NCBI RefSeq assembly: GCF_002343915.1
Contig: NZ_NETK01000001.1
Span: 7,578,001-7,642,000, forward strand
Direction of reading: 5' to 3'
DNA: 64,000 nt
Source of the DNA: Nannocystis exedens
Lineage (GTDB): Bacteria > Myxococcota_A > Polyangia > Nannocystales > Nannocystaceae
The translations under genes were made by a program, and so were the position numbers. Positions 26,990 through 35,031 of the stretch are shown here, in pieces. Each line of letters begins with the position of its first letter. The first letter of the stretch is position 1. Below the pieces are notes generated by a model. It made no database searches. It saw only the letters and a program-made list of their open reading frames with translations, and was not told the origin of the DNA.

Positions 26990-27979
26990 TCACGATTCGC
27001 GGCGCTGGTGCTGCTCGGGCAGGTAGCTGTCGCGGTGGGCCCACACCACGACATTGTCGAGGCTGGCGCCGGGCTCGCGGTGAAGCTCCGCCTCGAAGAA
27101 CTCGACGACCTCGCGATCCGAGTGACGCAGGCTGAAGTGGATCAGCACGAACGTGTTCTCCGGGTGGGCCGCGATGATCGGCCGCAGTTGCTTCCACACC
27201 GTGTGGCCGACGCGGTTCGCGCGCTCCTCCTCGCCGTCGTCGAGGTACGTGCACTCCGTGATGATCACGGGGTAGTCGAACAGCCACGGGTTTCGCTCGA
27301 ACACGCTGGCGTGGGTGTCGCCCAGGAACGCGAAGAGCGGGCGCAGGTGCTCCTCGGTCACCGCGACCCCCTGCTTGCGGTGCTGCGCGACCAGCCGGCC
27401 GAACGCCGCGGCCTCGCCCGCCGCCGCCATCTCGGCCTGCTTGCGCGCGAGCTCGGGCGTGAGCTGGCTCTGGCGCTCGGAGAAGCAGTAGCCGACGCAA
27501 GGGACCTTGTGCGCGCACTCGACGACCCGGACCTGATAGGTGCCGCGCTTGCCGAGAGCGATCGTGTCGCCGTCGCCGACCGGGTGCATCCGCAGCTCGC
27601 CGGCGAGGGACGGGTCGAACGCGGCGACGTGGTTGAGCTCGCGCCGCGCGCGGACGTAGCGCTCGACGTACGGCGCCGCGGCGCTCGGCACGTAAAGATC
27701 GACGCCCGACGGTTTGCCCACCATGAACTCGATGTCGGCGACGTGGTCGTTGTGGGTGTGCGTCAAAAAGATCGTGTCGGGTTGGCGGCCCTCGCAGAGC
27801 CCGGCGTCGATGCAACAGCGCAGCTCCGGGATGTGAAAGAACGTCTTGTCGTTGGCGCGCGAGTAGCCCGTGAGCGTGAAGTCGGTCCCCGGGATCTCCC
27901 AGGTCTTCCACTGGCGAAACGGGTGGCCTCGATCGAGCAACCGGGGCACCCGCACGCGCCCCTCATGGTGCTGGGTCAT
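26990..27979 (-). CDS. MBL-fold hydrolase, RNase Z-like
   Basis: 329 residues. The metal motif THTHNDHVADIEFM (HxHxDH) lies near residue 73, with the further ligands expected in ECAHKV, FLGDTHASVF and IHFSLRHS (C-terminal His). The order HxHxDH ... GDT ... HFS-x-R is that of the RNase Z/ElaC branch. The start overlaps the stop of the WYL regulator gene by 4 nt (ATGA). Substrate could be RNA, a cyclic nucleotide or a phosphodiester. Coupling to a WYL regulator suggests a nucleic-acid- or nucleotide-responsive unit, but this is inference. Confidence 0.8.
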   Translation of the reverse strand: MTQHHEGRVRVPRLLDRGHPFRQWKTWEIPGTDFTLTGYSRANDKTFFHIPELRCCIDAGLCEGRQPDTIFLTHTHNDHVADIEFMVGKPSGVDLYVPSAAAPYVERYVRARRELNHVAAFDPSLAGELRMHPVGDGDTIALGKRGTYQVRVVECAHKVPCVGYCFSERQSQLTPELARKQAEMAAAGEAAAFGRLVAQHRKQGVAVTEEHLRPLFAFLGDTHASVFERNPWLFDYPVIITECTYLDDGEEERANRVGHTVWKQLRPIIAAHPENTFVLIHFSLRHSDREVVEFFEAELHREPGASLDNVVVWAHRDSYLPEQHQRRES

Positions 27980-29013
27980 GTCGCACCTCCCTCCTCGCGG
28001 CGAGTGTTAGCACCGATCCCGGACAGATCCGGTCCAGGGTCCGGCCCGCTCGCAGCATCGCGGTAGCGCGCCGCGATGGCCTCGGCCTTCTGCGCCACCA
28101 GCCGGGCCAGGGCCTCGGGCTCGACGACCTCGCAGTCCGGGCCGAGGCTCAGGACCCGCGCAGCGATCGCCTCGGGCGCGCCCGAGCGGAATCGGATCTC
28201 GACCCCGTCGTCGAGCTCGCGCAGCTCCTGGGTCGGGTGGTAGAATTGATCGCGCGCCCACGCGGCGGTCGGCTGCTTCACGCGGATGCACACGTCGATC
28301 ACGGGGTCTCCGCGGCGGCCATCGAAGGTCGTGGCGAGGAACCGATCGAGGTCGAACGCCCGCGCGGCCGGGTCGAACGTGTCGTCTCGCACCCGGAGCG
28401 CCTCGATACGATTGACGTGGAACGACAGGAAGTCCCGGCGCTCCAGACAGTAGGCGACGAGGTCGAGGCCGTGCGGGTGGAGGCGGATCAAGAACGGCTC
28501 GACGACCCGCTCGCTGTGCGCCCCACGCTCGGCCGTGAAGTAGCGGATCCACACGCGCCGACGTTCGATCGCCGCCTCCAGCAGGCGCTCCTGGAGGTCC
28601 GCGCGGATCCGGGGCATGTCGAAGCTGCTCTGGAACACCTCGGGGAGCCGGCGGAGGTCGCGGTCGGTGCGATCGCGCTGCAGCAGCTCGACCTTGGCCA
28701 GCGCCGAGGCGACCGCCGCCGCGTACGGAGATCCTTCGAGCGCGGCCAGCACGGTCCGCTTGCTCAAGAGCAGCGCGGCGACCTCCTCGGGCTCGAAGCG
28801 GATCCGCGGCGCCGAGCCATGCAGGAGCTGGTAGAAGACATCGATCCCCTCACGCTCCTCGGCGATCGGGAAGAGCGAGAGCGCTTCGATGTCGCGGGTG
28901 ATCGTCTTGAGCGACACGCCGAGCTGCTCGGCCAGCGCTCGCCGGCTCTTGCGCCCCTCGGACAGCAGGTCGAGGATCGACCACTGGCGAAGGAGTTGCT
29001 CTCCGCGTGCCAT
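27976..29013 (-). CDS. WYL-domain transcriptional regulator
   Basis: 345 residues. An N-terminal winged HTH (RQWSILDLLSEGRKSRRALA followed by EQLGVSLKTITRDIEAL, residues about 8-48) is the HTH_11/DeoR-like type. A WYL domain spans about 145-220, seen in RVWIRYFTAERG, VVEPFLIRLHPHGLDLVAYC and FHVNRIEALRV. A WCX-like C-terminal extension follows. WYL proteins sense nucleic-acid or nucleotide ligands and regulate adjacent genes. This one is translationally coupled to the MBL hydrolase and probably controls it and the two genes beyond. Confidence 0.9.
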   Translation of the reverse strand: MARGEQLLRQWSILDLLSEGRKSRRALAEQLGVSLKTITRDIEALSLFPIAEEREGIDVFYQLLHGSAPRIRFEPEEVAALLLSKRTVLAALEGSPYAAAVASALAKVELLQRDRTDRDLRRLPEVFQSSFDMPRIRADLQERLLEAAIERRRVWIRYFTAERGAHSERVVEPFLIRLHPHGLDLVAYCLERRDFLSFHVNRIEALRVRDDTFDPAARAFDLDRFLATTFDGRRGDPVIDVCIRVKQPTAAWARDQFYHPTQELRELDDGVEIRFRSGAPEAIAARVLSLGPDCEVVEPEALARLVAQKAEAIAARYRDAASGPDPGPDLSGIGANTRREEGGAT

Positions 29014-29234
29014 GGTCCGGGTGCATCATCCTGCTGAGCGGGCCGGGTCAGCACCGAGCATGAGCGCAGAACGAGGGGGCATGGCGGGGGCGGGCCACGG
29101 TGATGGCCGGCGCCGATCATCGGCGAACACCCGCATCGCCGCAACCCCGGCCCTCGCGGCCCCGGGGGCGCTCGCGAGCGGCCCGTCCTGAGCCGCACGC
29201 GGGGGAATTGCCTCCCCCGCCGCTCTCGATCGGG

Positions 29235-30521
29235 TCATGCCCGCCGTCGTTCGCCGGTGACCGCGGCGATCGCGATCCCGCCGTTCACCGCGAGCGCCGG
29301 TCCGCTCGTCGGGTCGACCACGGGGAGGGGCGGCGGCGACGCGACGGTGAAGTGATCGATCGCGCTCTTCTCGAAGACGAGGCACATGCTGGAGCCGCCG
29401 TAGCTGAAGTAGCCCAGCTCGTCGCCCTTACGCAGCACCTTGCCGGGTTCGACGCGGATCGTGATCGAGGAGATCTCGGTGATCCCGATCGGGATGACAC
29501 ACACCATCCCAATCCGAGGATCGGCGCTCTCGATGAACACGAGGCCGCGCGTGTTCACCGTCGCGTCGTACCCCTCGGAGAGGATCCCGGCGTTCGGGTC
29601 GAAGCCCGCCGACTCGGCGTCGCTGAACATGAGCCCCTGGACCACGCGGGCCTCGCGTACCACGCCGTCGATCGGCGCGTGCCACCGGTGATAGTTGGCC
29701 CCGCTGAGGAAGGACTGGAAGACGTAGCCGCCGACGAAGCGGTCGACGTGCTCGCTCCGCGCGAGCATGTCCTCCAGCGAGAAGGGCTCGCCCTTCAGCC
29801 AGAACTGGTCCTTGCGCTTCACGCCGCGCGCGATGGTGACGAGGTTCCCGTCGTTGGCCGAGACGATCACTCGCGGATCGTCGGGCGCGGCGATCGGGCG
29901 CGCGTCCTGCCGGATCTCCCGGTGGAAGAAGTCGTTGTAGGAGGTCCAGCCCCAGTGCGGGCGGTCTCGATCGTGGACGAACTCCCAGAGCTTCATGTCC
30001 TGGTAGGCGAAGGGGGAGAGCCAGCCGTCCTCGCCCTCGTTCAGCACGTGCGCGCTCTCCGGACCATCGAGGTACGCGCACCACTCCCGGAGGACGCCGC
30101 GCAGCGAGTCGTTCCAGGCGTCGTTGCGGAACAGCGCCTCGCCGGCGGGCGTCATCATCATGTAGGCGAACAGCGACGACATGGGGAAGGCGTTGCGCTG
30201 GGCCGGATCGGGGTTGTAGGCCGGCGCCGTCACCGTGACGCGCTGGAGCGCCAGGAGCAGCTCGGCGGTGTTCTCGATCACCTTGTGGTCGCCCGGCACC
30301 TGGTCGATCATCTCGGAGACGTACATCCGGATGATCGGGTTGGTCTCGATGAGCTGCGCCATGCGCAGCACGGCGCCGCTGCGCAGCGACGCCGTCTCGT
30401 GGGGCCGGCGCTTGAGGTCACGGTGGAACGCGTCGACCGCACGGCGGTCGCGCGGCAGGTACCCGGCGCGGTACCCGAACGAGCGGCGATAACGGGCCTC
30501 GATTTGATCTTCTCGAATCAT
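29235..30521 (-). CDS. Phosphatidylserine decarboxylase-family proenzyme with N-terminal PSDC-like domain
   Basis: 428 residues from the ATG at 30521, preceded by GGAGGAGAACACTG. The C-terminal half is the PSD fold: HWGWTSYNDFFHREIRQDAR, GANYHRWHAPIDGVV with the key His, and SYGGSSMCLVFEK near residue 377. In that block GGSS replaces the LGST self-cleavage motif whose Ser becomes the pyruvoyl cofactor. The N-terminal 170 residues resemble the extra domain found in PSD-like decarboxylases of secondary metabolism, such as fungal PsiD, rather than in membrane-lipid PSD. No membrane anchor is seen. With the divergent amino-acid oxidase and 2-oxoacid decarboxylase genes, an amino-acid decarboxylase role is more likely than phosphatidylethanolamine synthesis. 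Confidence 0.85.
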   Translation of the reverse strand: MIREDQIEARYRRSFGYRAGYLPRDRRAVDAFHRDLKRRPHETASLRSGAVLRMAQLIETNPIIRMYVSEMIDQVPGDHKVIENTAELLLALQRVTVTAPAYNPDPAQRNAFPMSSLFAYMMMTPAGEALFRNDAWNDSLRGVLREWCAYLDGPESAHVLNEGEDGWLSPFAYQDMKLWEFVHDRDRPHWGWTSYNDFFHREIRQDARPIAAPDDPRVIVSANDGNLVTIARGVKRKDQFWLKGEPFSLEDMLARSEHVDRFVGGYVFQSFLSGANYHRWHAPIDGVVREARVVQGLMFSDAESAGFDPNAGILSEGYDATVNTRGLVFIESADPRIGMVCVIPIGITEISSITIRVEPGKVLRKGDELGYFSYGGSSMCLVFEKSAIDHFTVASPPPLPVVDPTSGPALAVNGGIAIAAVTGERRRA

Positions 30522-31186
30522 CAGTGTTCTCCTCCACGCGGCAGTCGGGTCAAGCCCCGCTCCGTGGGCCGCAACTCTACCCGTGATCGCGCGTCGCGTC
30601 GCTGACGTGGGGGTGACAGGACGGCACGCGCGCGCACGGCCGGCATTGAGGAGTTCGAGACCCAGGTGTGGCGGGCAGAGCCCCCGCCGAAGGCATACGC
30701 CGCTCGTCGCCCACCGGAATCGAGCGCTCCGAGCTGCCGACCAGGAATGGAATAACGGCGTCCCGGCGATGCGACCCATTGCAGACCCGGCCGAACCAAT
30801 TTGGAGAGGGGCGAGCATGCTTGAATGCTGGTATGGAATGGGGTTAACGGCGTCATGGCCATGCGCCCGATGGAGATCCGAGGACCAATCGGATGAAGCC
30901 GAGCGACGGGCAGGGCCGAGCCGTCGTTCCTCGCGCCGTGACCATTGCGAGCGCGCATTCCGGCCCACGGTCCGGCGGATGAGCTCGGCGTCGTGGACCG
31001 ATGTGCCATTTCGCCCGGTGACAAAGACGTTGCATTGGCGACGCCTCGGGCGTTTCCGAGCCGCGTGAAAGATGCGAGCGATCGATTGACGCCCATCGTT
31101 GAAGTGTTGTAGTTGGGTCTTCAACATTTTGGGGAGCCGGAGGCCAGGCGCTGGCGCGGCGCGATTCGCGAATAGAGGTGGGGGAG
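30522..31186. other. 665-bp divergent intergenic region
   Basis: It lies between the PSD-like gene (minus) and the ThDP decarboxylase gene (plus) and should hold both promoters. Relatively AT-rich patches occur near 30820-30850 and 31080-31130; the latter contains a candidate promoter with an inverted repeat. No coding sequence recognised. Confidence 0.5.
31086..31125 (+). promoter_or_regulatory. Candidate promoter with overlapping operator for the ThDP decarboxylase gene
   Basis: TTGACG at 31086-31091 and TGTAGT at 31108-31113 are separated by 16 bp. A perfect 7-bp inverted repeat, GTTGAAG (31098-31104) and CTTCAAC (31119-31125), brackets the -10 region, the position expected for a repressor site. 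It lies about 60 bp upstream of the start at 31187. Prediction from sequence only. Confidence 0.4.
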
Positions 31187-32914
31187 ATGGTCGATCACGA
31201 GGCCAGCGTTCCATTCACGGTTGCCGATTACCTGCTCACGCGACTCAAGGAGCTGGGCGTCGATCACGTGTTCCAGATCCCCGGCGACTACGTCCGCCAC
31301 TTCACCCAGGCGCTCGAGCACTTCGAGGGGATCGAGACCGTCGGCACCGTCAACGAGCTCGAGGCCAGCTACGCCGCCGACGCCTACGCGCGCACGCGCG
31401 GGCTGGCGGCGATCTCGCTGCAATTCGGGGTCAGCACCTTCAGCGCGCTCAACGGCATCGCGGGCGCCTTCGTCGAGCGCAGCCCGATCGTGGTGATCAG
31501 CGCCACGCCCGGCGCCGACGCGCGGAAGATCACCGATATGTACGAGGTGCTCTTTCACCACTCCACCGGCGATCTCGACGCCGACCAGAAGGTGCTCGAG
31601 CAGGTGACCGTTCGGGCGGTCACGCTGTCCACCAACGTCGGCGCCGCCGAGGCCATCGACGAGCTCCTCGTCGACGCCATCACCCACAGGCGGCCCGTGT
31701 ACATCGCCTGCTACAGCGAGGTGTGGGGGCAGCCCTGCCCGCGGCCGCCCGCGAAGGTGCTCGCGCCGCGGGTGAAGCACAGCCCGCCGGCGGCCCTCGA
31801 GGACGCGGTGGCGCAGGCGTGGTCGATGCTGGCCGCGGCGAAGCGACCGCTCGTGTTCGCGGGCGTCGAGCTCCTGCGCTTCGGCCTGACCGATCTCCTC
31901 CGGCAGCTCATCGACGCGAGCGGCTTCCTCTACACGACGACCAGCCTCGGCAAGACGGTGCTCGACGAGGGCGGCTCGAAGTTCATCGGCACCTATTCGG
32001 ACGCGGCCTCGATCGCCTCCGTGCGCGAGATCGTGATGGCGTCCGACTGCGTGCTCACGCTGGGCGCCATCATCACCGACGACTACCTCGCCTTCATCGA
32101 GGACAAGTACGCCCGGATGGTGCTCGCCACCACGGCCGGCGTGCGCGTCGGGTACTTCGAATACCCCGACGTGACGATGAAGGACTTCATCACGGCGCTC
32201 GTCGAGCGCTTCCGCGGTGCTGCGGGGTATCCGCTCGCGACGGTCGCGCCGCCGCCGCCGGTCTGGCCGGAGCCGTGGGCGTCGAACGACGATCCCGAGT
32301 TCCGAGACAGGCCGGACCTCATCACCTACAACCGCTTCTTTCAGCACACGACGAAGTTCCTGAAGGACAGCGACCTGCTCCGCGACATCGTGATGGTCTA
32401 CGGCGTGAGCTCCTCGCTCTACGTCGCCACCAACATGGTCGGGCTGGCCAAGGGCGGGTTTGTCGCCTCGGCGACGTGGCAATGCATCGGCTTCGAGACC
32501 GGCGCGGCTCTGGGTGCGCAGCTCGGCAGCGGCAAGCGGGCGATCACCGTCGCCGGCGACGGCGCGTTCATGATGGTGTGCCAGGCGCTGTCGACGCTGG
32601 CGCGGAACCGGCTCAATGCGGTGATCTTCGTGATGAGCAATCAGGTCTATGCCATCGAGCAGGTGTTCGTGGACATGAGCGCGTTCGAGCCCGGCCCGCA
32701 GCACAAGTTCGACGCCTTCGACGTCCTGCCGAAGTGGGACTACGTGGCCCTCGCGCGCGCGTTCGGAGCCGAAGGCGTCCGGGTGGAGACGATCGCCGAG
32801 CTCGAGGCCGCGCTGCGCCGCCTCCCGGGGATCCACGACCGGCCGGTCCTCGTCGAGGTGGTGATTCCGCAGAAAGATCTGCCGGGCCAGATGAAGCGGC
32901 TCGGTGGGGGATGA
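31187..32914 (+). CDS. Thiamine-diphosphate-dependent 2-oxoacid decarboxylase (indolepyruvate/pyruvate decarboxylase type)
   Basis: 575 residues from the ATG at 31187, with AGAGGTGGGG just upstream. The N-terminal PYR domain has the cofactor-activating Glu in VNELEASYAADAYAR (near residue 57) and an HH pair in LFHHSTGD near 124, diagnostic for decarboxylases rather than synthases. The C-terminal PP domain has GDGAFMMVCQALSTLA followed by MSNQVYAIEQ near 457-490, the GDG-Nx ThDP/Mg site. It converts a 2-oxo acid to an aldehyde and CO2. The next gene encodes an amino-acid oxidase that could supply the 2-oxo acid, giving an Ehrlich-like route from amino acid to aldehyde. Confidence 0.9.
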   Translation: MVDHEASVPFTVADYLLTRLKELGVDHVFQIPGDYVRHFTQALEHFEGIETVGTVNELEASYAADAYARTRGLAAISLQFGVSTFSALNGIAGAFVERSPIVVISATPGADARKITDMYEVLFHHSTGDLDADQKVLEQVTVRAVTLSTNVGAAEAIDELLVDAITHRRPVYIACYSEVWGQPCPRPPAKVLAPRVKHSPPAALEDAVAQAWSMLAAAKRPLVFAGVELLRFGLTDLLRQLIDASGFLYTTTSLGKTVLDEGGSKFIGTYSDAASIASVREIVMASDCVLTLGAIITDDYLAFIEDKYARMVLATTAGVRVGYFEYPDVTMKDFITALVERFRGAAGYPLATVAPPPPVWPEPWASNDDPEFRDRPDLITYNRFFQHTTKFLKDSDLLRDIVMVYGVSSSLYVATNMVGLAKGGFVASATWQCIGFETGAALGAQLGSGKRAITVAGDGAFMMVCQALSTLARNRLNAVIFVMSNQVYAIEQVFVDMSAFEPGPQHKFDAFDVLPKWDYVALARAFGAEGVRVETIAELEAALRRLPGIHDRPVLVEVVIPQKDLPGQMKRLGGG

Positions 32915-32939
32915 ACAGCCGGGGAAGGGGGCATTGACC

Positions 32940-34955
32940 ATGGACGACAAGATGAAGCAGGGGAAGACCTATTCCATTTTCGGGGCCGGAGCCGCGGGGC
33001 TCTACACCGCGTGGCGCCTGCTCGAGGGCAAGCCCGTGGGTGGCAAGGCTTCCAAGCTGCCGGCGGCCGGCGACGTGCTCGAGCTGTACGACTGGGGGCG
33101 CTACAATTTTTCACAGGCGCACCCCGGTTCGCGGTCGCCGGGCGCACGCATCTGCACGTGGTTCTACAAGGACGATCCCGACAACTCGTACCTCGAGCTC
33201 GGCGGCATGCGGTACTCCTACTGGGACAGCAAGAAGCGAGACACTTCGAGTTACACCGCTCCGGGCCACCGCCTCGTCACCACCGTCGTCGAGAAGCTCG
33301 GGCTCGATCGCTACGCGATCCCCTTCAACGTCACCGAGAACCAGCTCTTCTACCTGCGGAGCCGGAACTTCTACCTGAACGGGATCTCCTCGCACGACCC
33401 GGCGCCATACGCGGTCAACAACTTCGGCGCCGCTGCCACGCCCGACCAGGGCTTCGCCATCATCGAGAGGCTCGCGGTGCCGTCCCGCGCGCAGACCCGC
33501 GAATGGTGGTGCAACTTCTACGACAACGGCACCATCACGGCGCGCCTCCCCGAGAGCAGCGTGTTCCAGCAGGGCGATCGGCTGCGCGACATCGGCTACT
33601 GGAACCTGCTCTACGATCAGCTCGGCTGCGAGGGCTACGACTACGCCGCCGACGGCAACGGCTACAGCTCGAACGTCATCAATACCCACGCCGGCGTGTC
33701 GATCAGCGTCAACGACGAGTTCACCCCCGGCGCGGTCTATCGCACGCTGTCCATCGGCTATTCGGGGATGTTCACGGCGCTCTTCGAGCGTGTGGTGGAG
33801 CTGGCGAAGGCCAAGGGCGTCGAGCTCCGCTATCACCCCGACACGCGGCTCCACTCGATCCTCTGGAAGGGGGACAAGGCGGTCTTCACCTACGCCACGC
33901 GCGACAACCCGAACATCGCCGCGGGCGAGCGCGTGGCCGACTACGCGTGGCTGGCGATCCCGCGGGCGGCGATCGACCTCGTGGCGCAGGCCACGCGCTT
34001 CCAGGCGCACGCCGACGCCGCCGACGTGCTCAACGCCGACAAGGTGTCGCTCTACCTCGAGGCGGCGATCATGCAGCCGTCCTACAAGGTGGGGATGTTC
34101 TTCGACGAGCCGTGGTGGGCGCCGGACGCGTCGAGCCCGCCGACCTACCCGGCGCAGATCACCGGCTACGTGAGCACGCCGCAGGTGGTGGCCGCGCTGG
34201 CGAAGCAGGGCTTCCCGGCGAACGCGCTGGAGGCGATGGCGCGGCCGGAGGTCGACTATCAGCCGTTCTCGTCGCTCGACGCGCTGGTACGGACGATCGA
34301 GGGGATCACCGAGACGGCGCTCACCATCGCGCAGCGGAAGCAGCTCGGCGAGGCCGCCCGCCGCGACACCATCGGGCCGAGCGTGACCAACTCGCCGATC
34401 CGCATGGTGGTCTATTTCGGCAACAACGCGCGCAACCAGAACCAGCCGAAGGTCTACGGCATCCTCGCCAGCTATGACGACGAGGACAACGCCGATTTCT
34501 GGCACGAGCTCGAGCTCGAGCCCAACCAGGATCGCAAGGTGCCGCCGTCGCAGGACACGCAGCCGCTCGAGGGTCCGCGCAGGGTGCCGCCGCGCATGGT
34601 GAAGATGCTGCGCAAGATGCTGGCGGAGCTCCACTTCGGCCCGAATTCCGACTTCTCGCAGGTGCCCCCGCCGCTCGAGGCCCGCTACATGGACTGGTCG
34701 CTGCCGCCCTTCAACGCCGGCTACCACGAGTGGGCGCCCCACTACGACGTGGGCGACGTGCAGCGAAAGATCCGCAAGCCGTCGCAGCTGGTCCACGGCG
34801 TCGACGCGCAGATCTTCATCGTCGGCGAGGCCTACTCGAACGATCAGGCGTGGGTCGAGGGCGCGTACTGCACGGCGGAGTCGGTGCTGAACGACTTCTT
34901 CGACGTCGAGCCGATCATCGACAATCGCCATTATCCGTTCATTTGTCCGGCCTGA
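32940..34955 (+). CDS. Flavin-dependent amine / L-amino-acid oxidase
   Basis: 671 residues from the ATG at 32940 behind GGAAGGGGG. An FAD Rossmann motif (IFGAGAAGLYTAWRL) lies at about 13-27 and a second FAD element (LELGGMRYSYW) near 88. The C-terminal motif FIVGEAYSNDQAWVEGAYCT near 625-645 binds the flavin in monoamine-oxidase-fold enzymes. The G-G-M-R element is typical of L-amino-acid oxidases such as VioA and RebO, which form imino or 2-oxo acids from aromatic amino acids. The protein is longer than these by over 150 residues, mostly in the middle. No signal peptide. Co-transcribed with the ThDP decarboxylase (25 bp gap). Confidence 0.8.
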   Translation: MDDKMKQGKTYSIFGAGAAGLYTAWRLLEGKPVGGKASKLPAAGDVLELYDWGRYNFSQAHPGSRSPGARICTWFYKDDPDNSYLELGGMRYSYWDSKKRDTSSYTAPGHRLVTTVVEKLGLDRYAIPFNVTENQLFYLRSRNFYLNGISSHDPAPYAVNNFGAAATPDQGFAIIERLAVPSRAQTREWWCNFYDNGTITARLPESSVFQQGDRLRDIGYWNLLYDQLGCEGYDYAADGNGYSSNVINTHAGVSISVNDEFTPGAVYRTLSIGYSGMFTALFERVVELAKAKGVELRYHPDTRLHSILWKGDKAVFTYATRDNPNIAAGERVADYAWLAIPRAAIDLVAQATRFQAHADAADVLNADKVSLYLEAAIMQPSYKVGMFFDEPWWAPDASSPPTYPAQITGYVSTPQVVAALAKQGFPANALEAMARPEVDYQPFSSLDALVRTIEGITETALTIAQRKQLGEAARRDTIGPSVTNSPIRMVVYFGNNARNQNQPKVYGILASYDDEDNADFWHELELEPNQDRKVPPSQDTQPLEGPRRVPPRMVKMLRKMLAELHFGPNSDFSQVPPPLEARYMDWSLPPFNAGYHEWAPHYDVGDVQRKIRKPSQLVHGVDAQIFIVGEAYSNDQAWVEGAYCTAESVLNDFFDVEPIIDNRHYPFICPA

Positions 34956-35031
34956 AACAATGGGGGCCGCAGGTCGCGGGTCGCCGCGGCGTACGGCCCC
35001 TGCGTCGTCTGGAGCCCAGAGGAGGAGCACC

